Counted from the first letter of the stretch, positions 49,876 through 58,828 are shown. The stretch: 64,000 nt of DNA from Deferribacter autotrophicus (GCF_008362905.1 NZ_VFJB01000009.1:186001-250000), one strand, 5' to 3'. The notes: generated by a model from the sequence alone, not told the origin. Made by a program: numbers and translations.

Positions 49876-51014
49876 GTTATTTTGCAGGCGTAAGAACTTT
49901 TGATATTCCCACAAGCCTTGTGCCGCCTGTGAGGGTGAATAATCCTGTGGTGGCTTTTGGTACAAGTCTAAACAACCCGATAGGGCCCAAGCTGATATTT
50001 AGCTTTGACGAGTATGAACAGGTTTTTGGATATGATGGCGATTATACAAAGCATACGCTTGATGAAGTGGCTGATGTGGCATTTAAGCTTTACAAAGTGA
50101 CGCCGGTTGTTTTTGTGAGTATTGGAGCAGATGCAACAGACACGGTCAATATCACATCTACAACAGTTATAGATGCCATAAATGCCAATTTAGACAACAT
50201 ATTTTTTCTTTTTAGAGAAGTGCCTGGCACATTAATTGCTCCGGGATTTTCAAAAGATCCATCTGTGGCTATTGCAATGGCTGCAGCTATGGAAACAGTT
50301 TCAACACTTTTTAAAGGTATGGCAATTGCTGACATTCCTGATACTATTGCTTACGCAGATGTACCGAATTATAAGACAATCAACAACTTAGTTGACGATA
50401 ATCTTATTCTCACCTATCCTGCCGTAACATTTGAAGGTAAAGCACATAACCTATCAACTCATCTTGCTTTCCAGCAGGCATTTATTGATGGCAAGAACGA
50501 AGGGATCCCTTATCAGGTAGCATCAAATCAGAGGTTGCTGATAGATGGGTGTTCTCAAGTGTTAACTCTAACTGCAGCAAATTTTCTAAGAGGTAATGGT
50601 GTTGTGACCGTTCTCAATTTTATTGGCGGCTTTACTTCGTGGGGCGACAGGACAAGTGTTTATCCTGGCAATACAGACCCTGTTGAATGTCAAATCCCTA
50701 TCCGTAGAATGTTTAATTATCTCAACGAGGTTCTCGTCAGAACATACTGGCAAAAAGTTGACGTGCCGCTGAATATGAGAGTGCTTAAGACAATCAGAGA
50801 TAGCGTAAACACAATGCTTGACGGCTGGACTGCAAGAGAAATTATTAACGGCGGCAGATGTGAAATTCTCGAATCTGAAAATCCTACAACTGACCTGATA
50901 GATGGTATCGCAAGACTTCATATTTATTGGGCACCACCTGGAGCATTGAGAGAGATCGATTTTTACAAAGAGTATGATGTGAACTACATTCAAAGTATTG
51001 TAGGACAGCTTTAA
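49872..51014 (+). CDS. Contractile tail sheath protein
   Basis: 380 residues of the P2 FI / Mu L sheath family: RTFDIPTSLVPPVRVNNPVV at the start, a central domain, then LNFIGGFTSWGDRTSVYPG, IPIRRMFNYLNEVLVRTYW and a C-terminal INGGRCEILESENPTTDLI. It forms the contractile tube that drives injection. Preceded by GGGAGGTAATAA. Confidence 0.94.
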   Translation: MSYFAGVRTFDIPTSLVPPVRVNNPVVAFGTSLNNPIGPKLIFSFDEYEQVFGYDGDYTKHTLDEVADVAFKLYKVTPVVFVSIGADATDTVNITSTTVIDAINANLDNIFFLFREVPGTLIAPGFSKDPSVAIAMAAAMETVSTLFKGMAIADIPDTIAYADVPNYKTINNLVDDNLILTYPAVTFEGKAHNLSTHLAFQQAFIDGKNEGIPYQVASNQRLLIDGCSQVLTLTAANFLRGNGVVTVLNFIGGFTSWGDRTSVYPGNTDPVECQIPIRRMFNYLNEVLVRTYWQKVDVPLNMRVLKTIRDSVNTMLDGWTAREIINGGRCEILESENPTTDLIDGIARLHIYWAPPGALREIDFYKEYDVNYIQSIVGQL

Positions 51015-51025
51015 GGAGGTTTTAG

Positions 51026-51541
51026 ATGGAAAAGCCTGTAAAATTAGCAAACGCTACTGTATATAAAGATAATTCTGAGATAGTTGGTATTGCTGATGCG
51101 GAACTGCCAAAGGTGGAGTTTGATGCTGAGGCTTTAAAGGGGCTTGGTGTTGCTGGGGAGATTGAGATGCCAAATCCAGCCAGTATAAAGCCGATGGCAT
51201 GCAAGCTTAAATTTAATACAGTTACACCTGCTTTTGCGTCTCTCACAGCACCAACGGCTCATACAATCTCAATTCTTGGCAGCATGCAATGGCACAATCC
51301 TGATGATAAAACTGCAAGGTATGTCCAAGTAAGGGCATTCATAATCGGCTGGCCAAAGTCTTCTTCAAGCGGGAAGGGTGAGCAAGGTAAAACTATGGAT
51401 GCGGAAATTGAGTTTTCTGTGCAGGTTTATAAGCTTGAGATTGACGGCACGGTTTATTATGAGATAGACCCTGAAAACTTCAAACTGATGATTGATGGCA
51501 CTGACTACCTTGCCGATGTCAGAGCAAATCTTGGCAAATAG
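51026..51541 (+). CDS. Tail tube protein (P2 FII type)
   Basis: 171 residues after AAGGAGGTTTTAG. VKLANATVYKDNSEIVGIAD, LPKVEFDAEALKGLGVAGEI and KMDAEIEFSVQVYKLEIDG-type strands (here KTMDAEIEFSVQVYKLEIDG) are typical of the P2 FII tube. It lies 11 bases after the sheath gene, the standard order. Confidence 0.93.
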   Translation: MEKPVKLANATVYKDNSEIVGIADAELPKVEFDAEALKGLGVAGEIEMPNPASIKPMACKLKFNTVTPAFASLTAPTAHTISILGSMQWHNPDDKTARYVQVRAFIIGWPKSSSSGKGEQGKTMDAEIEFSVQVYKLEIDGTVYYEIDPENFKLMIDGTDYLADVRANLGK

Positions 51542-51551
51542 GGGGTAATTG

Positions 51552-51785
51552 ATGGATAAAGAGTATAAGCTGAAATACCCTGTGGGTGATGTCAAGAGTG
51601 TTAAGATGAGAAGGCCTAAAGTGAAAGATTTGATAGATTTACAACAGCTTGATATTGATGAGGCAGAAAGAGAGCTTTTACTATTTGAAAAATTAACAGG
51701 TGTACCGAAAGACATTTTAAAAGAGATGGATATGTATGATTACGCTCGCATTCAGGAGATGTATGCGGGTTTTTTGAAGGGGTAA
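51552..51785 (+). CDS. Tail assembly chaperone, short form (gpE-like)
   Basis: 77 residues from ATG 51552 (GGGGG upstream). It reads MRRPKVKDLIDLQQLDID and ends RIQEMYAGFLKG, matching P2 E / Mu gp41-type chaperones that coat the tape measure. A slippery T-TTT-TTG at its end allows a longer product. Confidence 0.85.
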   Translation: MDKEYKLKYPVGDVKSVKMRRPKVKDLIDLQQLDIDEAERELLLFEKLTGVPKDILKEMDMYDYARIQEMYAGFLKG

Positions 51786-51940
51786 GCGATATATGGAGTG
51801 CAGTGAGGAAGGTTGCATTCGTCTTCAAGTTTCCGCCATCAGAGATAAAAGAACTTACTCTGAATGAACTTGAAATATGGCGGGGCGCAGCCGATGAAAT
51901 TATGGCCGATATTGCGAGTTTTTCGGGAGGGGATACATAG
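51552..51940 (+). CDS. Tail assembly chaperone, -1 frameshift form (E+E')
   Basis: At T-TTT-TTG (within GGGTTTTTTGAAGG near 51768-51776) a -1 slip continues the short form as FFEGVSDIWSAVRKVAFVFK, then PPSEIKELTLNELEIWRGAA, ending SFSGGDT at 51938-51940. The downstream part has the hydrophobic-PPS-E-L-x-W pattern of P2 E'. The same heptamer is used in P2. No start codon with ribosome site fits the second frame alone. The frameshift ratio sets the amount of long chaperone needed for tail length control. Confidence 0.85.
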
Positions 51941-51950
51941 ATGTATCCCC
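51929..51950 (+). terminator. Stem-loop at the E' stop codon
   Basis: GGGGATACAT (51929-51938) and ATGTATCCCC (51941-51950) form a perfect 10-bp stem around the last bases of the stop codon, followed by only three T. It may attenuate transcription before the tape-measure gene or protect the mRNA end. Confidence 0.55.
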
Positions 51951-51975
51951 TTTCGTAAAACTTGCACGAAAGACA

Positions 51976-51995
51976 CTTTATAAAGCTTTATAAAG
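51976..51995. repeat. Tandem CTTTATAAAG pair
   Basis: Two direct copies of the palindrome CTTTATAAAG abut each other about 10 bases before the tape-measure TTG. A close relative, TTTTATAAAG twice, lies at 35435-35454 near the prophage left end. Function unknown. Confidence 0.55.
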
Positions 51996-52005
51996 GGGTG
52001 TTTGA

Positions 52006-54324
52006 TTGAAGCAGTATGTTCTTGGGATAAAGATTGGCGCAGCGTTTGACTCCACTTTTAAGCCCACATTGAACCGTGCAAAAGAGTCTTTAAGATCGCT
52101 TAATAAGCTTACAGATTTGAAACTGCGTCTTGACTCTAAAATTAAAGATGCGAGAAAGAAGTTTTCTGAATCCGTGTCAAGCTGGAGAAGTGTGGCGGGT
52201 ACTGCTCTAACCGTAAGCATGCCTGTCAAAATTGGTGCGGATTTTGAATTTCAGATGACCCGAGTGGGGGCGCTTTTAAATGTAACTGGAGACAAATTTG
52301 AGGCCTTAGAAAAGAAGGCGATGCAGCTTGGCTCTACCACAATGTATTCTTCAAGTCAGGTTGGGCAGGCTATGGAATATCTGGCGATGGCCGGTTTTTC
52401 TACAAACCAGATTTTACAGACGGTTGGCCCTACTCTCAACCTTGCTACAGTAGGCAATATTGAGCTTGGCAGAGCTGCTGACATAAGCTCTGATATTTTA
52501 TCTGGTTTTGGTTTGAAGGCAAAAGATCTTACACGTGTTGTGGATGTGATGTCAAAAACTATTTCCACGTCAAACTCATCTGTGGAGTCTCTTGGCGAGG
52601 CGATGAAGTATGTGGCGCCAGTTGCAAAATCTCTCGGAGTCTCCATTGAAGAGACCTCTGCGATGCTTGGGCTCCTTCATAATGTTGGTATCAAGGGAAG
52701 TATGGCAGGGACTACTTTAAGGGCAATGATGTCAAGATTGTCTGCTCCTACAGGTGCGGCAGCAAAAGCTCTGCAAAGACTCGGAGTTCAGACAACAGAT
52801 GCTTATGGCAAAATGAGACCTATGCAGGAGATTTTGAAAGATATAGGTGAAAGATTGGAGCTTTTGCCTGAGGCAAAAAGGATGGAGTTTGTAAAAGCCA
52901 TATTTGGCGAAGAACCGGCAGCTGGAGCTATAGAGCTCATTGTGCAGGCAAAAACAGGTGGGCTTGGTAAATATATCGATGAGGTTGAAAACGCTTCCGG
53001 TTCTGCATCAAAGATGGTTGGCAGGATGAATGATACAGTCGTGGCCAGGTTTAAGGCTGTGGCAAGTGCTCTGGAAGGAATGTTTTTGACGATTTATAAG
53101 CCTATTGAGCCTCTTGTGAAATTTGGGCTTGATGTGCTTGTGGGCGGTATTAGAGCGCTTACTTCAGTCTTAAAAGTGGTCTCTCCAGTTTTATCTCCGA
53201 TAGTGTTTACTCTCGGTATGTTTTATGTGGCTAGCAAGCTTGCAGCTATAGGGATGGCTTTGATGAGGCTTCAGGCACTGCTTGGTGCAAAAAGTTTGCT
53301 TACTTTTGGTATTAGGATACCATTTTTAAGCTCTGGCATGATGATGCTTGGTAAATCTTCGCTGTTTGCAGGAATTTCTTTTGGTAAACTGTTTGGGATT
53401 TTGCGGGCTGGAGCAGCTACGCTTCTTGCTAACCCTATTTTCCTGGTAGGTGCTGCTGTAGCTACGGGAGCTTATCTTGCAATAAAAAACTGGAGCAAAG
53501 TGAAAGAGTTTTTTAAGAGTATCGGTCAGACTATGAAAAACGTGTTTGTGTCGCTAGGGGGTGCTATAAAAAAGGTGTTTAAAATTTTCTTAATGGCAAC
53601 CCCAATAGGTGCAGCTTATTTTGCAATAAAGAATTGGAAAAAAGTTAAAGAGTTTTTTAAGGGCTTTGGGGTTTCAGTTAAGAACATTTTCGCATCTATT
53701 GGTAATGCAATAAAAAATGTTTTCAAGTCGGTTGTTAATGTTGTCTTGACTCCGTTTAAACTCATCGGCAAAGCTTTTAATCTTGTCAAAAAGCCTTTTG
53801 GCTGGATTAAGGGATTGTTTGGAGGAGAAGAACAGGAAGCTGCGGCTGATAGAGTATCTAAATCTTTAAGCACTCGAGAGAAAGATGGCACATTAAAAAT
53901 AATTGAAAAAAATAATGCGATAAAACAGACGGAGAAAGTGCTGCAAAAGGAAAAAGATAAAACCTTTATCGGCAAGATTATCGAAAAGTTTTTTCATACA
54001 GAAAAGAAAACCGAAAAAGAGAGTGTTAAAACAGTTTTGGAGCACAAAGCTATAAAAGAAACAGATAGAGTATTGCGTAAAGATTCGTTTGTGGCCACTA
54101 AGAGCGAGAAAAAAGATACTACAAAAGAGTTAAAAGAATTTAAAGAAAATAAAATCAGAGATACTGGCATAACAATAAACTCTATCAATATTAATATAAA
54201 TTCTGACAGACCAGTAGAAGTTATAAAAAAAGAAGCCCCTCAGATAAAAACTGAGGTTAAAAGGATAATTTTTGAAGTTTTTGATGATTTGAAAAGAAAA
54301 CAAGCGCTGGCGTATAATAAATGA
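52006..54324 (+). CDS. Tail tape measure protein
   Basis: 772 residues from TTG 52006 (AGGGGTG upstream). The N-terminal TP901-type core (about 60-330) has STTMYSSSQVGQAMEYLAMA and GIKGSMAGTTLRAMMSRLSA. A hydrophobic central region (about 375-510) with several membrane-like helices follows, and a Lys/Glu-rich coiled C-terminus. It sets tail length and forms the channel core. A repeated WxKVKEFFK segment (NWSKVKEFFKS, NWKKVKEFFKG) is spaced about 45 residues apart. Confidence 0.93.
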   Translation: MKQYVLGIKIGAAFDSTFKPTLNRAKESLRSLNKLTDLKLRLDSKIKDARKKFSESVSSWRSVAGTALTVSMPVKIGADFEFQMTRVGALLNVTGDKFEALEKKAMQLGSTTMYSSSQVGQAMEYLAMAGFSTNQILQTVGPTLNLATVGNIELGRAADISSDILSGFGLKAKDLTRVVDVMSKTISTSNSSVESLGEAMKYVAPVAKSLGVSIEETSAMLGLLHNVGIKGSMAGTTLRAMMSRLSAPTGAAAKALQRLGVQTTDAYGKMRPMQEILKDIGERLELLPEAKRMEFVKAIFGEEPAAGAIELIVQAKTGGLGKYIDEVENASGSASKMVGRMNDTVVARFKAVASALEGMFLTIYKPIEPLVKFGLDVLVGGIRALTSVLKVVSPVLSPIVFTLGMFYVASKLAAIGMALMRLQALLGAKSLLTFGIRIPFLSSGMMMLGKSSLFAGISFGKLFGILRAGAATLLANPIFLVGAAVATGAYLAIKNWSKVKEFFKSIGQTMKNVFVSLGGAIKKVFKIFLMATPIGAAYFAIKNWKKVKEFFKGFGVSVKNIFASIGNAIKNVFKSVVNVVLTPFKLIGKAFNLVKKPFGWIKGLFGGEEQEAAADRVSKSLSTREKDGTLKIIEKNNAIKQTEKVLQKEKDKTFIGKIIEKFFHTEKKTEKESVKTVLEHKAIKETDRVLRKDSFVATKSEKKDTTKELKEFKENKIRDTGITINSINININSDRPVEVIKKEAPQIKTEVKRIIFEVFDDLKRKQALAYNK

Positions 54325-54527
54325 TAGTACATAAGACAAAATACGGTGAGACTTTTGATATTTTGGCGAAAAGATATTACGGGGATGAAAAGTTGATGCA
54401 TTATATTCTTGAAGCAAACCCTGAGCTTAGAGATAAAATATTTTTTGATGGGAACTTTGATGTGTTTATTCCTGATCTTCCTGAAGATGTAAAAATCGAA
54501 GAGGTTACAGCTCCGTGGAAAAGGTAA
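54321..54527 (+). CDS. Tail protein X (LysM-like)
   Basis: 68 residues: KTKYGETFDILAKRYYGDEK, then YILEANPELRD and FIPDLPED, the LysM-type pattern of P2 gpX, which joins baseplate hub parts. Overlaps the tape-measure stop by four bases and the next start by 13. Confidence 0.9.
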   Translation: MIVHKTKYGETFDILAKRYYGDEKLMHYILEANPELRDKIFFDGNFDVFIPDLPEDVKIEEVTAPWKR

Positions 54528-55510
54528 GAAAACCGCTGTTTGTCCTTATATATGAGGGCAAAGATATCACAAAAGACATCTCAGAAATATTTGATTCAAT
54601 AAGTTATACTGATTATCTATCTGGGATGTCTGATGAGATCAGCATATCGCTTGAGAATAGAGATGGGAGATGGTTTAAATCATGGATGCCCCAGAAGGCG
54701 GATAGGTTGAAGCTTTATCTTGGATATGAAAGCAGTAAACTGCTTAATTGCGGCATTTTTATAATTGATGAGATTTCTTATGGCGGTTTTCCTGATAAAA
54801 TCGATTTGAAAGGTTCTTCTTTTCCTTATGAGTCACCCAATCTACATAAAACAAAGAAACGCAGAACTTTTGAAAACACAACATTAAACAGTATCGTAAG
54901 TGGTATAGCAAAAGAAAACAGTTTGCAGCCGTTTGTAAAAATAGAGCCCGATGTAGATATCAAGCGTATTGATCAATTTGATGAGACTGATGCAACATTT
55001 CTGACCAGGATTGCTGAGGATTACGGCTATTTTATAAAATTTGCCGAAGAAAAGCTTATTTTCTCGAAATTTAAAAATTTGGAGGATGAACCAGCTTCTT
55101 TCACCATTAAGAAAGATGAGATTGTATCTTACATGGTTAAAGATACGATACATACCTTATATAAAGAAGCGATAGTGGAATACTTTGACCACAAAGAGCA
55201 AAAACTAAAAACCTACACCTTTCATGATCCCAATATCAAATGGGGTGAAACTCTAAAAATAAACGAGTCTGTCGATAATCTTGTGCAAGCTCAAGAAAAG
55301 GCAAAAGCTGCGCTTCGGGCAAGAAATATGCTGAGCGCAAAAGTTACACTTGAGCTGATGGGAGATACAAGACTTGTGGCAGGTTTGACTGTAAATATTG
55401 AAGGGTTTGGTAATTATGACGGCAAGTATATTATCAGTTCAAGCACACACACATTAGACAGTTCAGGATACATTACTTCAGTGGAGCTTAAAAAATGCTT
55501 GAGTTATTAA
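54515..55510 (+). CDS. Baseplate hub protein, late control gene D family
   Basis: 331 residues from GTG 54515 (GAAGAGGTTAC upstream). An N-terminal beta domain (ISYTDYLSGMSDEISISLEN, GDRW-like GRWFKSW), IDQFDETDATFLTRIAEDYG in the middle and a C-terminal barrel identify the P2 D / T4 gp27-like hub. It anchors the spike and contacts the tape measure. Overlaps gpV by 16 bases. Confidence 0.9.
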   Translation: MEKVRKPLFVLIYEGKDITKDISEIFDSISYTDYLSGMSDEISISLENRDGRWFKSWMPQKADRLKLYLGYESSKLLNCGIFIIDEISYGGFPDKIDLKGSSFPYESPNLHKTKKRRTFENTTLNSIVSGIAKENSLQPFVKIEPDVDIKRIDQFDETDATFLTRIAEDYGYFIKFAEEKLIFSKFKNLEDEPASFTIKKDEIVSYMVKDTIHTLYKEAIVEYFDHKEQKLKTYTFHDPNIKWGETLKINESVDNLVQAQEKAKAALRARNMLSAKVTLELMGDTRLVAGLTVNIEGFGNYDGKYIISSSTHTLDSSGYITSVELKKCLSY

Positions 55511-56136
55511 AAGAGCTTGAATTTCGTATTAGAAAACTTGAGATAATACAAAACTCTATCGTAAGATTAGGTAAAGTGACAAACAGGTATCCTGACAAAA
55601 ACAGGGTGCGAGTAGAATTTCAGGGCAATGATAAGATTGTTTCTTATGAATTAGAAGTTTTGCATCCAAAAACAAAGGATGATAAGTTTTATTTTATGCC
55701 GGATATTGACGAATATGTACTCTGCGTATTTCTACCTTATGCACCAAGTACCGGCTTTGTGGTGGGAGCATATTACGATAAAAACTACACTCCGCCTGTT
55801 AGCAACAATGATGAATTTTATGTAAAGTTTTCAGATGGTACCGAGATCTTTTACGATAGAAAACAGCATCTGTTGAAAGCAACAGTAAAAGGCGATATTG
55901 ATATTACTGCTGTCTCATCACATTTTACAACAATCACAACTCATGACGGAGACATTACAATCAACGGTAATGTGGTGATTAACGGCAATCTTCAGACAAA
56001 CGGGAACATTCAGGCAAGTCAGCAAATCAGAGATTTAGATGGTGTAAGCGGGTCATTAAGCGATTTAAGAAAAGTATATAATGAGCATACTCACCAGAAC
56101 GGCGACGCGTCGAAACCTCCAGTTCAGCAGGTGTAA
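55495..56136 (+). CDS. Baseplate spike protein V
   Basis: 213 residues. GKVTNRYPDKNRVRVEF begins the OB-fold (about 23-95), followed by a triple-beta-helix part with repeating DITA/DITINGNVVINGNLQTNG and an apex DASKPP. This is the P2 V / Mu gp45 membrane-piercing spike. The apical His-x-His (EHTHQNG) could hold the iron ion usual in such spikes. Confidence 0.9.
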   Translation: MLELLKELEFRIRKLEIIQNSIVRLGKVTNRYPDKNRVRVEFQGNDKIVSYELEVLHPKTKDDKFYFMPDIDEYVLCVFLPYAPSTGFVVGAYYDKNYTPPVSNNDEFYVKFSDGTEIFYDRKQHLLKATVKGDIDITAVSSHFTTITTHDGDITINGNVVINGNLQTNGNIQASQQIRDLDGVSGSLSDLRKVYNEHTHQNGDASKPPVQQV

Positions 56137-56139
56137 GTT

Positions 56140-56517
56140 ATGGTGTGGGGTTCGCTTGGAAGTATCATTTTTGAAGTTCATAAGACGCCTAATAAAGGCA
56201 GTTTTATCAGAAAACACAGGTTTGATTATGCAAGAATAACCACTTTCCAAAAACCAAAGGTTCAGTATTTACGGGAGAACCTTGAGGAAATAGAGTTTGA
56301 AATGAGATTTTATTTTTATTCAGGTATAGACCCTTTGATGGAATCTAAAAAGCTGCTTGATGAAGCAAGAAAAAAAGAGCCTTTGACCTTGATGGTGGGC
56401 GATAATGTTATAGGGCGATTTGTGATTGAGGAGGTCGAGGAAACTTACAAAATAACAGACAATAAGGGTAATTTGATAGATATGGGCGTAAAAGTGAGAT
56501 TGCTGGAGTATGTATAA
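56140..56517 (+). CDS. Phage tail protein U-like
   Basis: 125 residues: GSLGSIIFEVHKTPNKGSF, HRFDYARI and MRFYFYSGIDPLMESKKLLD, ending GVKVRLLEY, matching P2 gpU-type tail proteins. In P2 U is a tail terminator or minor tail protein. Starts three bases after gpV and abuts the next gene. Confidence 0.82.
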   Translation: MVWGSLGSIIFEVHKTPNKGSFIRKHRFDYARITTFQKPKVQYLRENLEEIEFEMRFYFYSGIDPLMESKKLLDEARKKEPLTLMVGDNVIGRFVIEEVEETYKITDNKGNLIDMGVKVRLLEYV

Positions 56518-56834
56518 TGGTGGTTGAGTTGACAAACGAATCTGCTCCAATCAGTTTTGGTGTAAGTGGCATTGACGAAATAGCGCAAAATGTCAGAATG
56601 ATTTTAAACACGAGAAAAGGCTCTGTGCCGCTTGATAGAGATTTTGGTCTTAGTTGGAGTGTAGTAGATTTGCCAAACACCCGTTTTTTGCAAAAATTAA
56701 AAATGGAAGTGGTGCAACAGGTTGAAAAGTATGAGCCAAGAGTAAAAGTGCGTGAAGTGTCCATTTATCCTGATGAATTGGTCTTAGATGGTGTTTGTAA
56801 AATTAAATTAAAAATAGAGGTTATTTCCCTTTAA
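56517..56834 (+). CDS. Baseplate wedge protein W (gp25-like)
   Basis: 105 residues: ISFGVSGIDEIAQNVRMIL, NTRKGSVPLDRDFGLSW and KYEPRVKVREVSI are hallmarks of P2 W / T4 gp25. In P2 and Mu the next gene is J; here J comes 6 kb later, after lysis and packaging genes. Confidence 0.92.
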   Translation: MVVELTNESAPISFGVSGIDEIAQNVRMILNTRKGSVPLDRDFGLSWSVVDLPNTRFLQKLKMEVVQQVEKYEPRVKVREVSIYPDELVLDGVCKIKLKIEVISL

Positions 56835-56845
56835 CAGTCTCCGGT

Positions 56846-56874
56846 CACATCTTTATTGGAACACCAGCCAATAA
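56846..56874 (+). promoter_or_regulatory. Late-operon motif copy B, with dyad TTATTGG-N8-CCAATAA
   Basis: CACATCTTTATTGG at 56846-56859 is the second copy of the 14-mer, 53 bases upstream of the endolysin gene. Here its TTATTGG half is followed, after eight bases, by the exact inverse CCAATAA (56868-56874), suggesting binding by a dimer. It corresponds in position to Mu P(lys). Confidence 0.65.
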
Positions 56875-56912
56875 CTCATTATCTTTTTTACTAAACCTGC
56901 AAGGAGTGCACT

Positions 56913-57281
56913 ATGCAGCTTGAACACTTTAGTCTTGATGAGTTCAAATGTAAGCATTGCGGAAAAGTTCTGATGAAAGAAGAATTTTTAAGTATGCTTG
57001 ATAAAGCAAGAGATCTAGCTGACGTGCCTTTTGTGATTACAAGCGGCTATAGATGCGAGAAGCACAACAGAAATGTTGGTGGCACACCAAATTCATCTCA
57101 TATAAAAGGCTATGCTGCTGATATTGCGACTAGAAACAGTGCCGATAGATTCAAGATTGTTTTTGGACTCATCATGGCCGGTTTTAGAAGAATTGGGATT
57201 GGGGAAGATTTTGTTCATGTTGACAATGATCCTGAAAAACCATCAGGAGTAGTCTGGACTTACTATAAGAAAAAGAAGTGA
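56913..57281 (+). CDS. Endolysin, peptidase M15 family
   Basis: 122 residues after AAGGAGTGCA. FKCKHCGKVL at the start, then TSGYRCEKHNRNVGGTPNSS, HIKGYAADI (the zinc-binding SxHxxGxAxD) and EDFVHVDND (the second His) are those of M15A peptidases. It cuts the stem peptide of peptidoglycan for lysis. First gene of the lysis block. Confidence 0.9.
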   Translation: MQLEHFSLDEFKCKHCGKVLMKEEFLSMLDKARDLADVPFVITSGYRCEKHNRNVGGTPNSSHIKGYAADIATRNSADRFKIVFGLIMAGFRRIGIGEDFVHVDNDPEKPSGVVWTYYKKKK

Positions 57282-57289
57282 GGTGAGAA

Positions 57290-57724
57290 ATGCCCATATT
57301 AGCTACACTTTTACCTGCTGCTATATCTGCAGTGAAAGGATTGTTGAAAGAGAAGTCTCCTGAACTTGCTAATGCTGTGGAAAAGATAATCGAAACACCG
57401 GAAGCCAAATTGAAATTAGAAGAGCTTGCAATAGAAAAACTCAAGCTTGAACAAAATATAGAAAAATGGGAGCTTGAAGATAGACAAAGTGCAAGGGAGC
57501 TTGCAAAAGTTGATATGGCAAGCGACTCATGGCTGTCGAAAAACGTAAGACCGTTAATACTTATATTTTTAACAGGAATGTTTGTGGTGGCGTTCTTTAT
57601 GTCTTCTCAAAATAAATATGAAATGGAAATGATAAACACCTTTAAAAGCCTGTTAGCATGGGTTTACACTTTTTATTTCGGTGGCCGTAGCGTCGAAAAA
57701 GTTATTAAAATCCTTAAAGGATAA
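57290..57724 (+). CDS. Holin-like membrane protein (3TM-holin type)
   Basis: 144 residues after GAGGTGAGAA. An amphipathic helical first half is followed by NVRPLILIFLTGMFVVAFFM and LLAWVYTFYFGGRSVEKVIK. The VRP...F-GGRS-x-EK pattern is that of 3TM-type phage holins. Position after the endolysin supports a role in timing membrane opening. Confidence 0.75.
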   Translation: MPILATLLPAAISAVKGLLKEKSPELANAVEKIIETPEAKLKLEELAIEKLKLEQNIEKWELEDRQSARELAKVDMASDSWLSKNVRPLILIFLTGMFVVAFFMSSQNKYEMEMINTFKSLLAWVYTFYFGGRSVEKVIKILKG

Positions 57725-57728
57725 CTAA

Positions 57729-58040
57729 ATGGAAATAAAGATTCTTGAATTGCTAACAGGCGGAGGATACATGGCAGTAGGTGCTTTTTTGCTCTACATG
57801 TTCTTAAGGCTTGATAGAAGCATACAATCAATGACGAAAGAGATAAAGGAGATTAAACAGAACTATGTCTCTAAAGATACATGTGTTTCCAAAGATATAA
57901 CAAAAAGGGTAAATGAGCTTGAAAAGGAGACTTTAAAACGGAGTGAGTTTTATAGAGATTTTTCTGGTTGGCGAGCAGAGATAAATAGAGTTGAAGACAA
58001 AGTAGATCAGCTAAAAGATTTAATAATTTCAAGAGGTTAG
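57729..58040 (+). CDS. Membrane protein with coiled coil, possible spanin or lysis partner
   Basis: 103 residues with one N-terminal helix (GGYMAVGAFLLYMFLRL), a Lys/Glu coiled coil (SMTKEIKEIKQNY) and a second helical part. It resembles the Rz/i-spanin plan or DUF2730 proteins of Mu-like phages. It lies between holin and packaging genes. Function inferred. Confidence 0.6.
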   Translation: MEIKILELLTGGGYMAVGAFLLYMFLRLDRSIQSMTKEIKEIKQNYVSKDTCVSKDITKRVNELEKETLKRSEFYRDFSGWRAEINRVEDKVDQLKDLIISRG

Positions 58041-58043
58041 CTT

Positions 58044-58331
58044 ATGACTTCTAAGACTTTAAGAGGGCAATTACTTGATTTTCTTTACAAGGTTTATCCT
58101 GAAGAAACAGAGGAGATAACTATCATCTCTGTCTTTTATCAGTATTTTAGGGAATCTCAAATCAAAAAAAGCCTTCAATATCTCGTAGATAAAGGCTATA
58201 TCGAATCAAAAAATATTCCTCATCCTGTACATAAGAGAAAAACTATAAAACTATACAAAATACGTCCAGCCGGAGTTGATCTTATAGAGGGCAATTTTCA
58301 CGATGAAACAATATTGATAGAGGAAGAATAA
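58044..58331 (+). CDS. Mu gp26-like small winged-helix protein
   Basis: 95 residues: SKTLRGQLLDFLYKVYPEET, FRESQIKKSLQYLVDKGYIE and RKTIKLYKIRPAGVDLIEGN form a winged helix. It occupies the place of Mu gp26, just before the small terminase gene. Role in packaging is inferred from order. Confidence 0.7.
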   Translation: MTSKTLRGQLLDFLYKVYPEETEEITIISVFYQYFRESQIKKSLQYLVDKGYIESKNIPHPVHKRKTIKLYKIRPAGVDLIEGNFHDETILIEEE

Positions 58332-58828
58332 TGCCACCTCGCAGTAAAGCTAAAATGTATGACCTTGTACAGCGTATTGTTTATATGTATGATACCGAGA
58401 AGAAGGGCGTGCGTGAAATTGAAAGCATTTTGAGAAGCGAAGGTTTTGATATTTCAAAATCTTCAATACACCGCACCATAAAAAGCTATGCTGAGCTTGC
58501 AGAAGAATATAAAAAAACCGCAGAAGAGACAAAAGCTTTGATTGAAGAACTTAGAAAAACTCCTGCCTCATACACAATGGAAGCTATTTTGACAATGCTG
58601 ACAAATAAGATCTTCCAGTTTGTTAGAAGTATTGAAAATATGGAGTTTGATGAGCCAGATAAGCTGGTGATGGCAATGAACAGGCTCGCATCTTCAATTG
58701 AGAAAATTCAAAGATACAGAGAAGAGTTAGAATCTAAGGTAAAAAAGATTGAAGCTGAAGCTGAAAAGAGAAATATTGATAAAGAATTTATAAATATACT
58801 GAAGAATGAACTCTACGGGATTTCCTAA
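58331..58828 (+). CDS. Small terminase subunit, DUF3486 (Mu gp27-like)
   Basis: 165 residues. The N-terminal HTH (GVREIESILRSEGFDISKSS, then IHRTIKSYAELA) is followed by a helical oligomerisation region. It recognises the phage end and recruits the large terminase. Overlaps neighbours by one and 23 bases. Confidence 0.85.
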   Translation: MPPRSKAKMYDLVQRIVYMYDTEKKGVREIESILRSEGFDISKSSIHRTIKSYAELAEEYKKTAEETKALIEELRKTPASYTMEAILTMLTNKIFQFVRSIENMEFDEPDKLVMAMNRLASSIEKIQRYREELESKVKKIEAEAEKRNIDKEFINILKNELYGIS

